Positions 1 through 9,848 of a stretch of DNA of 64,000 nt are shown one piece after another; within the stretch, counting starts at the first letter, position 1, and each line of letters starts with the position of its first letter. The DNA is from Stomoxys calcitrans (taxonomy: Eukaryota; Arthropoda; Insecta; Diptera; Muscidae). The stretch lies in the NCBI RefSeq assembly GCF_963082655.1, contig NC_081554.1, positions 123,975,453-124,039,452 of the forward strand, read 5' to 3'. The translations under genes and the position numbers were made by a program. A model generated the notes under the pieces. That model worked only from the letters and a program-made list of their open reading frames with translations, made no database searches and was not told where the DNA came from.

Positions 1-1618
1 ACAGACGGACAGACACAATGACATCTTTAAATCGCCTTAGAATTTTACTGGTACGGCCTTTCAGATATTTCGCCCTAATGTGGAATCATTTTCGTGCTCT
101 ACTCACAATTCGATTCGTGATCTAGTCTCAAATACCTTTCATTTGAGTCACATACTGTCATTATATTGGGTTGCCCAAAAAGTAATTGCGGATTTTTCAT
201 ATAGTCGGCGTTGACAATTTTTTTCACAGCTTGTGACTCTGTAATTGCATTCTTTCTTCTGTCAGTTATTAGCTGTTACTTTTAGCTTGCTTTAGAAAAA
301 AAGTGTAAAAAAAAAGTATATTTGATTAAAGTTCATTCTAAGTTTTATTAAAAATCCATTTACTTTCTTTTAAAAAATCCGCAATTACATTTTGGGCAAC
401 CTAGGTTTATATTTCCATTTGGAGGGTTTTGGAGGTGGCGCGGCCCCCCTAGATATCCCACCCTAAATAAGAATACCAAATTTCTGTTTTTGTGTTATTT
501 TTAACAAACCAAATTTCGCTTAAATCGCTCCACTCATCTCTGAGATCTGACATTTTTGAAAATAGGGTAAAGGAAGGGTGCGCCCATTAAAGTTTGGATG
601 TTAGATCTACTTCATTCTATTGGTTTTGGGGGTGGATTAGAGTTGCCAAACCCTTTGGCCCGAAAGTGGATATTATTCAAACACCACATTTAAGATACAT
701 ATTGCTATAGTAGGTAAATATATATGGTTTAGGGAATGTTTATGAGGTCAGAGGTCCCTGAAACACTTGGCCATAAAACCGATTCCAGATCCACAAATAT
801 GTCCAGTTTGAGGGGTATGTAGGGTGGGGCGGCCACCCACGCACTTAGCCCTGAAAAAAATATCAGCATCGTGTTGAGTCCCAATTGCTATTGGTTTAAG
901 GGGAGACCGCCCCAAACACTTGGCCTCAAAATTATATATCAAATTCGTTTCCTACTATCAAATATCAATCATTTGTGCCCCTTATTGCCATAGTAGGCAA
1001 ACATGACCGGTTTGAAGGTCATGGTTCGTATCGATCCTCACGAATTATTATTTTGTTGTTGTTTTGGTTATCTACATTCAAAATCATATCTCAAAGCTAC
1101 CACATGGCATACCGCATTTTTAAAGATCCGTAGGTCCTTCTGTCTCTATCCCAATTTGAGGGTAAAATGGGTACTCTACTACCAGAGACCTTTTGTTGCT
1201 GTCCTATTCTATACTGATCGGCCTTAATAAATTATATTTAATTCCTTATATCAAGTGGGTGGGCCGATCCCAGACTCTATCCCAAATATGTATACTAGAT
1301 TCGTAGTCAACTCCCGAAGATCTTTCATTTGAAACTCATTTTAAGACGTTGGACATTCATGCCCGATTAAGGGGTTATTGGGGTTAAGGAGGCCCCGCAT
1401 ATATACAAAATTTCGCTTAAATCGGTGCATGTATCTCCGATCCCTCCCTTCGGATATTAAAAATTTGGGGCCCAAACTCTACCATCTGTGAAAATTTCAT
1501 TAAAATCAGTTCAGCCGTTTTTGAGTCTATACGGAACAGACAAACAAACTAACTAACAAACAAACAAATAAACATAAAAACAAAATAACAAAACGCAATT
1601 TCATTTTTATATAATAGA
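1..1618 (-). mobile_element. Family X repeat (putative Helitron-like), 3' part beyond window
   Basis: Non-coding repeat homologous, in reverse orientation, to the nearly full copy at 32332-34602. Its 5' end (on the minus strand TCTATTATATAAAAATG) lies at 1618. Just inside it is the phrase 'actcaaaaacggctgaac', also seen near 32400. The interior is a degenerate minisatellite with a period near 130-150 bases, marked by repeated 'cctttcatttgagtcccat' and G/C-rich 'ggggtggggcggccccc' segments. No open frame resembles a known protein. A mariner MITE interrupts it at 166-401. TC at one end and CTAG at the other end of the family suggest a Helitron, but no Rep/helicase is present. Confidence 0.55.
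166..401 (+). mobile_element. Mariner-derived MITE, about 236 bp
   Basis: The terminal inverted repeats are 'ttgggttgcccaaaaagtaa' at the left and its complement at the right, the right end lacking the last few bases. TA flanks both sides (164-165 and 402-403). The left subterminal sequence ('catatagtcggcgttgac') matches one end of the mariner at 45998-46945, and the right ('aaaagaaagtaaatg'-like) matches its other end, so this is an internal-deletion derivative of that family. It interrupts a family X copy; the uninterrupted sequence is visible around 34420-34460. Confidence 0.85.
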
Positions 1619-2095
1619 CTAGCTGAGCCCGGCCCGCATTGCTGCGGCCGATAATGCTATGTTGGAGAGGATTACTCTCAATTTGGAAGTTTCCGCCTAA
1701 TTTCAGTTGAAAATGTATTCGAATTTTCCTGTGGATTTTTCTACACTCAAATACTTCTTATTTAAAAACCACATTGCAATAGTCACTAAAAGTCCTTCTT
1801 GGGGTGTGGTGGACCCCCAGAGACTTGGTCCCAAAAGTGAAAGTCATAGACATATAAATATGTCAGATTTGAGTTTTTTTTTTGTGGGAGTGGTGACCCC
1901 CGAAACACTAAGTCCCACAATTGGATAGCAGATTCGATTTGTACTCTCAAATACCTTACCAAATACCAAATATAAATCCGTTTTGGGAGTGGACGGCCCT
2001 CCTAGGCACCCCACCCCAGATTTTAATACCAAATTTTTATTTTTAAGGTTACTGTAAGTGTGCAAAAAAAATTTCGGCTCAGCTATGTATATAGA
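1619..2095 (-). mobile_element. Short family X copy, abutting its neighbours head to tail
   Basis: On the minus strand this copy begins with TCTATATACAT (2095 downward) and ends with GGGCTCAGCTAG at 1619-1622. It is followed at once by the TCTATTATAT start of the next copy. About 480 bp; the interior shares the minisatellite units of the family. A homologous copy in the same arrangement lies at 9280-9848 on the plus strand. Confidence 0.55.
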
Positions 2096-4140
2096 AAGCT
2101 GAGCCGGGCCCGCATCGCTGCGCCGTCCTTTTCATAACGCGAAAAATATGTTTCTTCTTCTCACTCTAAAATTTTGACAACATTTTAACTAATAAGATTA
2201 TTCTCCCATGGCGAAAATTGTCACTTAAACTACCTTAAACACCGACTTGGGTGGGAAAGTTGCAAAATAATACCACAAACAACCGCAACGAAACTCCTAT
2301 ATTTAATTTTTCTCTATTCAAAGGCCGATAGATTGTCATAACAAAGATAAATGCTGTATGACTAATTTTGACCACTATGCCCTCTCTCTGTTCATATTGG
2401 CTTCTCCAAATTAGCACCATCTACTGTTTTAACTTGGACCAACTAAATTTAATTGGATCAACTAAATTCAATGTAAAACAGCCAGTAGATGGCACTAATT
2501 TAAGTACTCGCTCGGAGTAAATCATCATGTGGTGGTTGTTTATAAATGACTATATGTTTATAACTGACTATGTAGTCATCATTTAGTCTTTTTTAAATCA
2601 AATCAAAGTGCCACATTGAACGATTTTCAATGGTAAAAAACTAGTTTGCCGGTCTATATATTTGGCTATTAAACCATGTAAAACTTTTGAACAAAAAAGT
2701 GTTGTCTAGCAGTACGTCGATTGGTCTTGTCTATTTTAGTCTACCTTTCATTTGAATCCAATATTGATATGTACATCCAATATGTGTGTTTGGAGCAGTT
2801 TTTGGGGTTGGGCGACCCTTTGGATTCTTAAACCCAAGTTTTTATACCATATTCATATTCTACTCTCCAATGTCTTTCAATCGAAGCCCATGTTGTCCCT
2901 ATCGGTCCACTTTTGATTTTCGGTGGCGTTTTTGGGGTAACGGGGGAGTGTCCGCCCCCTTCCATTATCAACCAATTATATAGCCTATACCTCCTTTCTG
3001 ACTATATTTGTAATCTTTTCAAACAACGTTTAGGGGGCGGACCCTGAAATAATCAGCATCGTGCTACAGCACGATTTTGTTTGAGCCCCATAATGTCAAG
3101 CATTTTGAAGGTGGCGGTCAAGATATTCAGGGCTACGGGTCTCGTCCAGATATACACTAAATAATTTCTTTGTATTGGTTATCTACATTCAAAATCATAT
3201 TTCAAAGCTACCACTTGGCATACAACATTTTTAAAGATCCGTAGGTCCACCAGTGTCTATCCCAATTTGAGGGTAAAAATTGTACTCTTCTACCAAAGAG
3301 AGGGGTGAGAGCGATTGCCCTCTGACACATCCTTTCATTTGAATACAACATATTGTCGGTCGTCCTACATGACAGTTTGGTGTTGTTTTTATTGGGGGTA
3401 GAGGGTCGGTCCCCCCGACGCTAAGACCCAAAGGACAATTTATTTGATTCCTTTAATGTCGAGATCTACATATCCAGCTGAACGGCAGGATGTGACCCAG
3501 ATACTTTAGTCCTAATATCAACATTGGATTCGAGCACTAAAGTCAAAGACCTTTCGTTTAATTTCCATATTATCCTGATCGAATGACAAGTCTTATTGAA
3601 GCATATTATGTGGGTGGGCCAGTCCCAGACTCTGTCCCAAATATGTATATCACATTCGTTGTCAACTCTCAAAGACCTTTTATTTTATACCCATTTTGTG
3701 ACGTTGGCCATTCATGTCCGTTTTGGGGGTTGGAGAGGCCCATACATTGGGCCAAATTATTATAACATATGTGTACTCAACTTCCAAACACCTTTCATTT
3801 GATACCCATGTTGTCCCAATCGGTTTATATGTTCTGTTGAGGGGTTTTTGGGAGTTGGGGAGCGCCTCAGACACCAAGGAATAATTTTTTATATATATAG
3901 GCCCAAAGCGGTAAAAGTGTCCTGTTGGGTGGTGTTTTTGGGGGTGGGGGATCCCCAGACACTTAAGGGTGACATTTTAATGCCAAGTTCGTACTATACC
4001 CTTAAATACCTTTCATTTGATACCTATTATGTCCAAAGCGGTAAATGTGTACTGTTGGGTGGTGTTTTTGGAGGGTGGGAGATCCCGACACTTAGGTTGA
4101 CAGCCAAAATCCTCAATTTACTTCTTGAGCCATTAAAAGA
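2096..4140 (-). mobile_element. Family X copy with unique 3' segment and minisatellite body
   Basis: On the minus strand it ends with '...gcgggcccggctcagctt' at 2096. The segment 2100-2740 is non-repetitive and homologous, inverted, to 7320-9279 minus that region's SINE and DINE-1-like insertions. From 2740 to about 4140 it consists of degenerate ~140-base units ('cctttcatttgatacccat', 'tgtttttgggggtggggg'). The left limit near 4140 is judged only by where these units stop. Open frames in it (for example 3848-4255) are readings through the minisatellite and not genes. Confidence 0.45.
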
Positions 4141-5721
4141 CTCATTCATTTGCCATATTGCTTGCGTTCAAACTAATCCACATATAAACGTGGAAAATAA
4201 TACATCATCCAATACCCGATCGAATTTATTCCGTTTCCATTTGATATTTTTGTGATTGTGTAGTATTTGAAAACAAATTTTTGCTTTCTATTTTTTTTAT
4301 TTTCCCTTTCTAAATACAAATGACGTACCTCGTACGTCGTAGTAATATAATCGTTGAAAATATGTGGCTTGGTGGAATAATTAGAATCACCATTCTATTT
4401 ATTATTATTTAACGCACGTTAGCCTTTTCACTATTTTTTTTTTTATTAAAAAAAAATATATAATTAAATTTTCAAGCAGAATAGTTTATTTCTAAAGATC
4501 TGCTTTTCAAAGACTCGCATATAAGCGGAGAAAAAGCAGCAAAGCGAGTGTGGAATTAATTAATCATCCGTTTTGCTAGTTACAGAGTAGACTGTATTTA
4601 AGAGCAAATGCAATGAAGGAAGCTGTGGCTCTTTGACGCTAAAAATTAAATATTGTATGCTTTTTTAGCGCCAGAGAACCCTAGCGTACTACATTTTGTT
4701 CTGCAAAGATAATTGTGTGGGGTTATGAATACAAATAATTCTTAGTCATCTTCCCCATTCAAGCAAAGATGCAGATATAAAATTCAATAAAGTTCGATTT
4801 ATTTCCCAACAAAGTTAGCTTGGAAGGTAGAAATTCAAAATTGAATGCATTGCAACTGTTTATAGAGCATTTCTATCTAAATTTTCTTCACATATTTTTT
4901 TGACAAACTATGTTTGTCGATTTTGTCTCAAACTTGTCTGCGATTTCGTAATTCATGAATATTCTCATCATACAACCAAATTAGGACTATGTGAAAATCA
5001 TTGATGTTTTCTTTTGACGTATTTCAAGTGAAATTGAACACACAGCGTAATTTCAAAAGATAATGACCAAAATCGTTGACACCATTCCAACAAGTTCAAA
5101 CATTTATCAATGTAACCCATATTTAAAAAAATATTGAATATATGCTTATTGGAGGTTCTTGTCGTGATTAAGAAGTCATTTGAAATCAGTAAAATGGAAT
5201 TTCTTTATGTTTACGATCAACAAACTTTCCTTTGAAAATCTGAACGAGGTACGTTGATACTATTCCAGAGGGCGTTGCTTCTTACAAACAAATTTAATGA
5301 TATTTACTGAGAATTATTCAACCGATTGATTGACCTTATTACCCAGTCCCAGCTTGTATTTTTCGATTGTTACAAACCTTTTCTGGACAACGCAATCGAG
5401 GAACAATGACCATCTGCAGTGGACTCAGCTCAAGTCCGTTCAACTTGCATGGAACGCGATGCCAAAAGAAATGTCCCGCTTGGCTGTCACAGAGATGATA
5501 AGTAAAAGCAAATGAAATGAAATTGAAATTATTTCTTATTTTGCTAATTAACATTATCACCAAACAGGGTCCAATGGTCCACCCACAAGAGCAACAGTAG
5601 TCGTGCAACTTGATAACATGCATCTGAGTTCTGTTCTGTATAATTTGAAATCGCCTTAATTGACTTCGTGATAACTGTCATTTAAACGGCCTAGTATACG
5701 CGTCTGTTTTATATAATAATA
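4141..5721. other. AT-rich low-copy DNA, no gene recognised
   Basis: No repeat family recurring elsewhere in the window is seen here. A perfect hairpin, gacgtac-ctc-gtacgtc, lies at 4322-4338. Around 5330-5515 there is a 61-codon plus-strand frame whose end (residues QLKSVQLAWNAMPKEMSRL) faintly resembles the C-terminal part of Tc1-type transposases. It is followed by a stretch that could be read as a short intron (a GT near 5503 and 'accaaacag' near 5567). I do not consider this enough to call a gene. Confidence 0.4.
4322..4338. repeat. Perfect 7-bp inverted repeat, 3-nt loop
   Basis: GACGTAC then CTC then GTACGTC. It is short enough to be chance in 64 kb, but it is the cleanest small hairpin in this low-copy stretch. 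No function is assigned. Confidence 0.5.
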
Positions 5722-6186
5722 CGAGGGCTGCTATATAAGTTTCTGTCCTAGGCAACACCAAGTGTTCCCAGGTGCAATCAGACATTTCCATTGGGAAGCT
5801 TGACATTTTCTAGCATAATCTCACTCAGAACGTTTTGATATACGACCGTTATATTTGTGTGGTTTACAGTGACTCAAAAAAATTACTTTCACATAAAAAT
5901 GGAATAAACTCGTGAACATTTTCGTGTGACCGTTTTTCACAACTTTCGGCGTGGATTATCACGAAAAAAGTGCAGTGATGAACTTTAATCTTTGTATGAC
6001 GTTCAATACCCATGATCTAGAGGTGTCTCAATCGGAGTGGAAAAGTGCTTCGACAAGTGGTTTTAGCGCATGCAAAAGAGTATAAATCATGCTGGGTGAT
6101 AATTTGGAAAACTATAAAAACATTTTTGATGATTAAAATTTGCATTTTAATTATTATTAGACTACAAATTTATATAGTAGCCCTCG
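5722..6186 (+). mobile_element. Deleted mariner (second family), TA-flanked, 465 bp
   Basis: The ends are 'cgagggctgctatataagtt' and the near-complement 'aatttatatagtagccctcg', about 20 bp with two mismatches, flanked by TA at 5720-5721 and 6187-6188. Inside, from 5899, the reading M-E-stop-TREHFRVTVFHNFRRGL is the start of a mariner transposase with a premature TAA at codon 3. From about 6018 the reading EVSQSEWK is the C-terminal end of the same protein, with a frameshift after it. The whole catalytic core between them is missing, so the element is non-autonomous. Confidence 0.85.
5899..6110 (+). pseudogene. Mariner transposase remnant (N- and C-terminal ends only)
   Basis: About 29 codons of the N-terminal helix-turn-helix region (EHFRVTVFHNFRRGLSRKKC) are joined, through a large deletion, to about 30 codons of the extreme C-terminus. 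There is a stop at codon 3, and no catalytic D,D34D segment remains. The family normally encodes a protein of roughly 340-350 residues that cuts and pastes the element at TA sites; this copy cannot. Confidence 0.8.
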
Positions 6187-6278
6187 TAATAATAATATCG
6201 AGTTTGTTCCCCTTTGTAGCAATAATTTATGGGTGGCCTATATTTATAAAACAAAATAGTACTCCATACATTAGGTCT

Positions 6279-6503
6279 GTTCGCGTACTTTTCCAGTACA
6301 AATTTGCAGGTGAGTAAAAACAGCCTTTACTCTCTTTTGCTATTTATTTGAATTAAACAGCTGAATTTCATAAAACAGCATTTCGAAGCTGCAAATTTCT
6401 GCTGGAAAAAAAACTGCCACCTCTCAATTACCAAACACTCAAAATTGTGCTCGCTCTCGCACACTCTCCCGCTCTCTATTGCTGGCAAATAAAGTACGCG
6501 AAC
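6279..6503. mobile_element. Possible MITE bounded by a 13-bp perfect inverted repeat
   Basis: GTTCGCGTACTTT at 6279-6291 is exactly complementary to AAAGTACGCGAAC at 6491-6503. The 199-base interior holds C/T-rich tracts ('ctcgctctcgcacactctcc') and no coding signal. No clear target duplication is visible, so element status is an inference from the inverted repeat only. Confidence 0.4.
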
Positions 6504-6544
6504 GACTTGCAAACTTGCACAAGTTTTTGAGTACGCTAAACACC

Positions 6545-6630
6545 TCTAGAGGCTCAAGAAGTCAAGATCCCAGATATGGCAGCTATATTAGGTTATGAAC
6601 CGATTTGAACCTTATTTGACGCATATTATA
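6545..6630 (-). repeat. DINE-1-like internal fragment
   Basis: 'ggctcaagaagtcaagatcc' followed by 'tatggcagctatattagg' and 'gaaccgatttgaacc' matches the internal unit of the DINE-1-like copy at 8170-9147. No element ends are present. Confidence 0.6.
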
Positions 6631-7575
6631 GAACCAAAAACTTTGACATTTCATCAGATGGAAACATAATTTCGACACCATCAATTTATAGTTTGATAAC
6701 ATTTTATTTAAATTTTTTATGATTTCAAGGATCTTACAGTGCGCGGAATAATGCTCCAAAAAGACATATTGGACGTACATATCAATATAGGACCCAAATG
6801 AAAGGGAATCGGGAGTAGACTATGAATATGACATACAAAATTAGGTCAAAGTTATTGATGGTGGCCCCATCCCCGATAAGACCACCAAATGGGAATATTA
6901 CTCGATCATAGCTTGAAGAAATTCGGCATTTGAAAGACATTTGAGAGCAGATTACGAATATGACAATAAACTTTGTGTCCAAAAATGTAGGTGATGCTTT
7001 AAGTCCAATAGGTTATTTGACCCCAAAAAATGGGTAATCAAGTGATAGATTTTTTGAGTAGAAGATGGGATGATGACAATATGGGAATAAATAAAAGGCA
7101 TAAGGTTGTGAACTGCGAATCTGATATCTTTATTCTGCTCATATATATAGCGGACCACCTCACCCCAAAACAGTCGATCAGTCATAATGACCTAACAGGA
7201 CACTGTGTAATTTAATTAATGTTTGGGGACACAAATGAATGTAGGCCGTCATACCTCTAAAACTACGACGTTCAGCGTGATAGCAGGAGTTGAAAACCTT
7301 AGCATTAAGGTTACAACCTTTTTTAGCTCATCAATAGACAAGACCAATCGACGTGCTACTGGGCAACACTATTTTGTTCAAAAGTTTTACGCGGTTTAAT
7401 AGTAAGAACCACCACACCAAACATATCGACTGGCAAATTAGTTCTTTACCACAGAAAACATTTTAATATGGCAAATTAATTTGATTTAAAAAATACTACA
7501 TGATGACTATTTAATAGGTAGTTTATATACATCCTACACACGTTGGTCCACTCCAAGCGAGTATTAAAATTAGCG

Positions 7576-7915
7576 CCATCTACTGGAGGCCACCGTAGCG
7601 CAGAGGTTAGCATGTCCGCCTATGACGCTGAACGCCTGGGTTCGAATCCTGGCGAGACCATCAGAAAAAATTTTCAGTGGTGGTTTTCCCCTCCTAATGC
7701 TGGCAACATTTGTGAGGTACTATGCCATGTAAAACTGCTCTCCAAAGAGGTGTCGCACTGCGGCACGCCGTTCGGACTCGGCTATAAAAGGGAGGCCCCT
7801 TATCATTGAGCTTAAACTTGAATCGGACTGCACTCATTGATATGTGAGAAATTTGCCCCTGTTCCTTAGTGGAATGTTCATGGGCAAAATTTGCAATTTG
7901 CATTCCATCTACTGG
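7576..7915 (+). mobile_element. tRNA-derived SINE with 11-bp target duplication
   Basis: The element body is 7587-7904, flanked by CCATCTACTGG at 7576-7586 and 7905-7915. The RNA polymerase III A box reads 'tagcgcagaggttagcatg' (7596-7614) and the B box is GGTTCGAATCC (7639-7649), as in a tRNA gene. The rest of the head is not a foldable intact tRNA. An unoccupied paralogous site ('gccatctactggctg' on the minus strand) lies near 2482-2496, which proves insertion independently. Open frames across it are fortuitous. Partial copies lie near 22303 and 25160. Confidence 0.9.
7596..7649 (+). promoter_or_regulatory. Pol III internal promoter, A and B boxes
   Basis: The A box starts at 7596 and the B box is at 7639-7649, a spacing typical of tRNA genes. 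The B box is a perfect match to GGTTCGANTCC. This is the best-preserved type 2 pol III promoter I see in the window, so this SINE copy could still be transcribed. Confidence 0.8.
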
Positions 7916-8169
7916 CTGTTTCAAATTGAATTTAGTTGATCCAATTTAGAAAAGCCAACATGAACATAGAGAGGGCATAGTGGTCAAAATTAATCATACA
8001 GCATTCATCTTTGTTATGACATTCTATCGGTCTTTGAATAGAAAAAAAAATAAAATATAGGAATTTCGTTGCGGTATTATTTTTTAACTTTCCCACCCAA
8101 GACGGTGTTTAAGGTAGTTTCGTGTCGATCTTTGCCATAGAAAAAATAGATTTAAATACAAAAAATACA

Positions 8170-9147
8170 AACAAGTAAAAGCGTGCTAAATTCGGCCAGG
8201 CCGAATCTTATATACTCTCCACCACGGATAACATTTCTCGAGTTCTTTTCCCGGCATCACTTCTTAGGCAAAAAAGGGTATATAAGAAAAGATTTGCTCT
8301 GTCAAGATACACAGGCCTCCAATTAAATTATATGTTGGAGACCTGTGTAAAATGTCAGCCAATTCGAATAAGAATTGCGCCCTTTGGAGGCTCAAGAAGT
8401 AAAATAGAGAGTTGGATTTATATGGGAGCTGTATCGGGCTATACACCGATTCAGACCATAATAAACACGTATGTTGATGGTCATGAGAGAATCCGTCGTA
8501 CAAAATTTCAGGCAAATCGGATAATAATTGCGACCTCTAGAGTCTCAAGAAGTCAAGATCCCAGATCGGTTTATATGGCAGCTATATCAGGTTATGGACC
8601 GATTTGAACCATACTTGGCATAGTTGTTGGTTATCCCGACAAAACACGTCGTGCATAGAAGACTCAAGAAGTCAAGACCCAAGATCGGTTTATGTGGCAG
8701 TTTTATCAGCTTATGGACCGATTTGAACCATACTTGGCGCAGTTGTTGGATATTATAACAAAATATGTCGTGCAAAATTTCATCCCAATCGGATTAGAAT
8801 TGCGCACTCTAGGGGCTCAAGAAGTCAAGACCCAAGATCGGTTTATAAGGCAGCTATATAAAAACATGAACCGATTTGGCCTATTTACAATACCAACCGA
8901 CCTACACCAATAAAAAGTATTTGTGCAAAATTTCAAGCGGCTAGCTATATTCATTCGGAAGTTAGCGTGCTTTCGACGGACAGACGGACGGACCTACAGA
9001 CGGACGGGCATGGCTAGATCGACATAAAATTTTATGACGATCAAGACTATATATACTTTATGGGGTCTCAGGCGAATATTTCGAGTAGTTACAAACAGAA
9101 TGACGAAATTAGTATACCCCCCATCCTATGGTGGAGGGTATAAAAAT
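8170..9147 (-). mobile_element. DINE-1/INE-1-type element, subfamily A, near full length
   Basis: On the minus strand it starts with 'tataccctccaccatagg', then 'gaccccataaagtatatata', a gtccgtctgtc-type core, several ~130-150 base internal units ('accgatcttgggtcttgac', 'cttgagcctctagagg'), a 'ttcggcctggccgaa' hairpin and the 3' end 'gctttt-acttgtt'. The 'ccataaagtatatatattc' and 'gatctagccatgtccgtc' blocks are those of Drosophila INE-1/DINE-1, non-autonomous Helitron-like elements. It sits in a family X copy whose empty counterpart is near 2195-2225. Confidence 0.8.
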
Positions 9148-9279
9148 TTCCATAGAATAAAGAATTTTGGAGAAAAATCTTATTAGTTAAAATGTTGTCA
9201 AAATTTTAAAATGAGAATACGAAACATAATTTTCGTGTGATGAAAATGATGGCGCAGCGATGTGGGCCGGGCTCAGCTA

Positions 9280-9848
9280 TCTATATACATTTTTATGTAG
9301 GGCGGTAGGGCGATTTAGGCGAAGTTTTGTTTGCACACTTACAGTAACCTAAACCAAAAATTTGGTATCAAAGTCTGAGGTGGGGTGCCTAGGAGGGCCG
9401 CCCAACCCCAAAACCCGCCAAACGGATTTATATACCAATCACTACAATATTGGAATCAAATAAAGATATTTGAGAGTAGAAAACGAATCTATTATCCAAT
9501 TGTCGGACTAAGTGTTTCGTGAGTCACCCCACCTACAAAAAACCCCTCAAATCTGACATATTTACTGACCATGGCAATATGGATCTTAAATGAAAGGTCT
9601 TCGGGAGTAGAGCACGAAATTGACTTTCACTTTTGGAACCAAGTTTTTTGGGGTCCACCACTCCCAAAGAAGGACTTTTACTCACCATTGCAATGTGAGG
9701 TTTAAATATGAGTTATTTGAATGTAGAAAAATCCACAGGAAAATTCGAAAACATTTTCAACTAAAATTAGGCAGAAATTTCCAAAATAGGAGTACTCCTC
9801 TCCAACATAGCATTATCGGGTCCAGCAGAGCGGGCCGGACACAGCTAG
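9280..9848 (+). mobile_element. Short family X copy in tandem
   Basis: It begins TCTATATACATTTTTATG directly after the CAGCTA end of the previous copy. It ends '...gcgggccggacacagctag' at 9848 and is followed directly by TCGACATATATAAATATG of the next copy. It is the plus-strand counterpart of 1619-2095. Confidence 0.55.

Larger units (their letters stand above)
6780..9279 (+). mobile_element. Family X copy carrying SINE and DINE-1-like insertions
   Basis: The minisatellite part (6780-7120) is followed by a segment (7130-7540) repeated at 10600-10965, and then by a unique 3' part homologous and inverted to 2100-2740. Its 3' end is 'gatgtgggccgggctcagcta' at 9279, followed directly by the TC of the next copy. 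Removing the SINE (7587-7904) and the DINE-1-like element (8170-9147) restores colinearity with the 2.1-2.74 kb copy. It encodes nothing recognisable. Confidence 0.5.

Noticed and set aside
3848..4255. 135-codon open frame
   Set aside because: It runs through family X minisatellite units (the repeated LLGGVFGGW-like reading comes from the repeat), so it is not a gene.
5330..5640. Possible two-exon gene
   Set aside because: Only a faint Tc1-like resemblance and generic splice-like words; too little to support a call.
7590..7660. Free-standing tRNA gene
   Set aside because: A and B boxes are present, but there is no acceptor-stem pairing or intact anticodon arm, and the unit has a target duplication and partial copies, so it is a SINE.
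7543..7809. 88-codon frame over the SINE
   Set aside because: It crosses the tRNA-derived head and the target duplication. SINEs are non-coding.
8332..8913. Array of short repeats resembling CRISPR or satellite
   Set aside because: Units are 130-150 bases, diverged and bounded by DINE-1-like ends; this is eukaryotic repeat structure.
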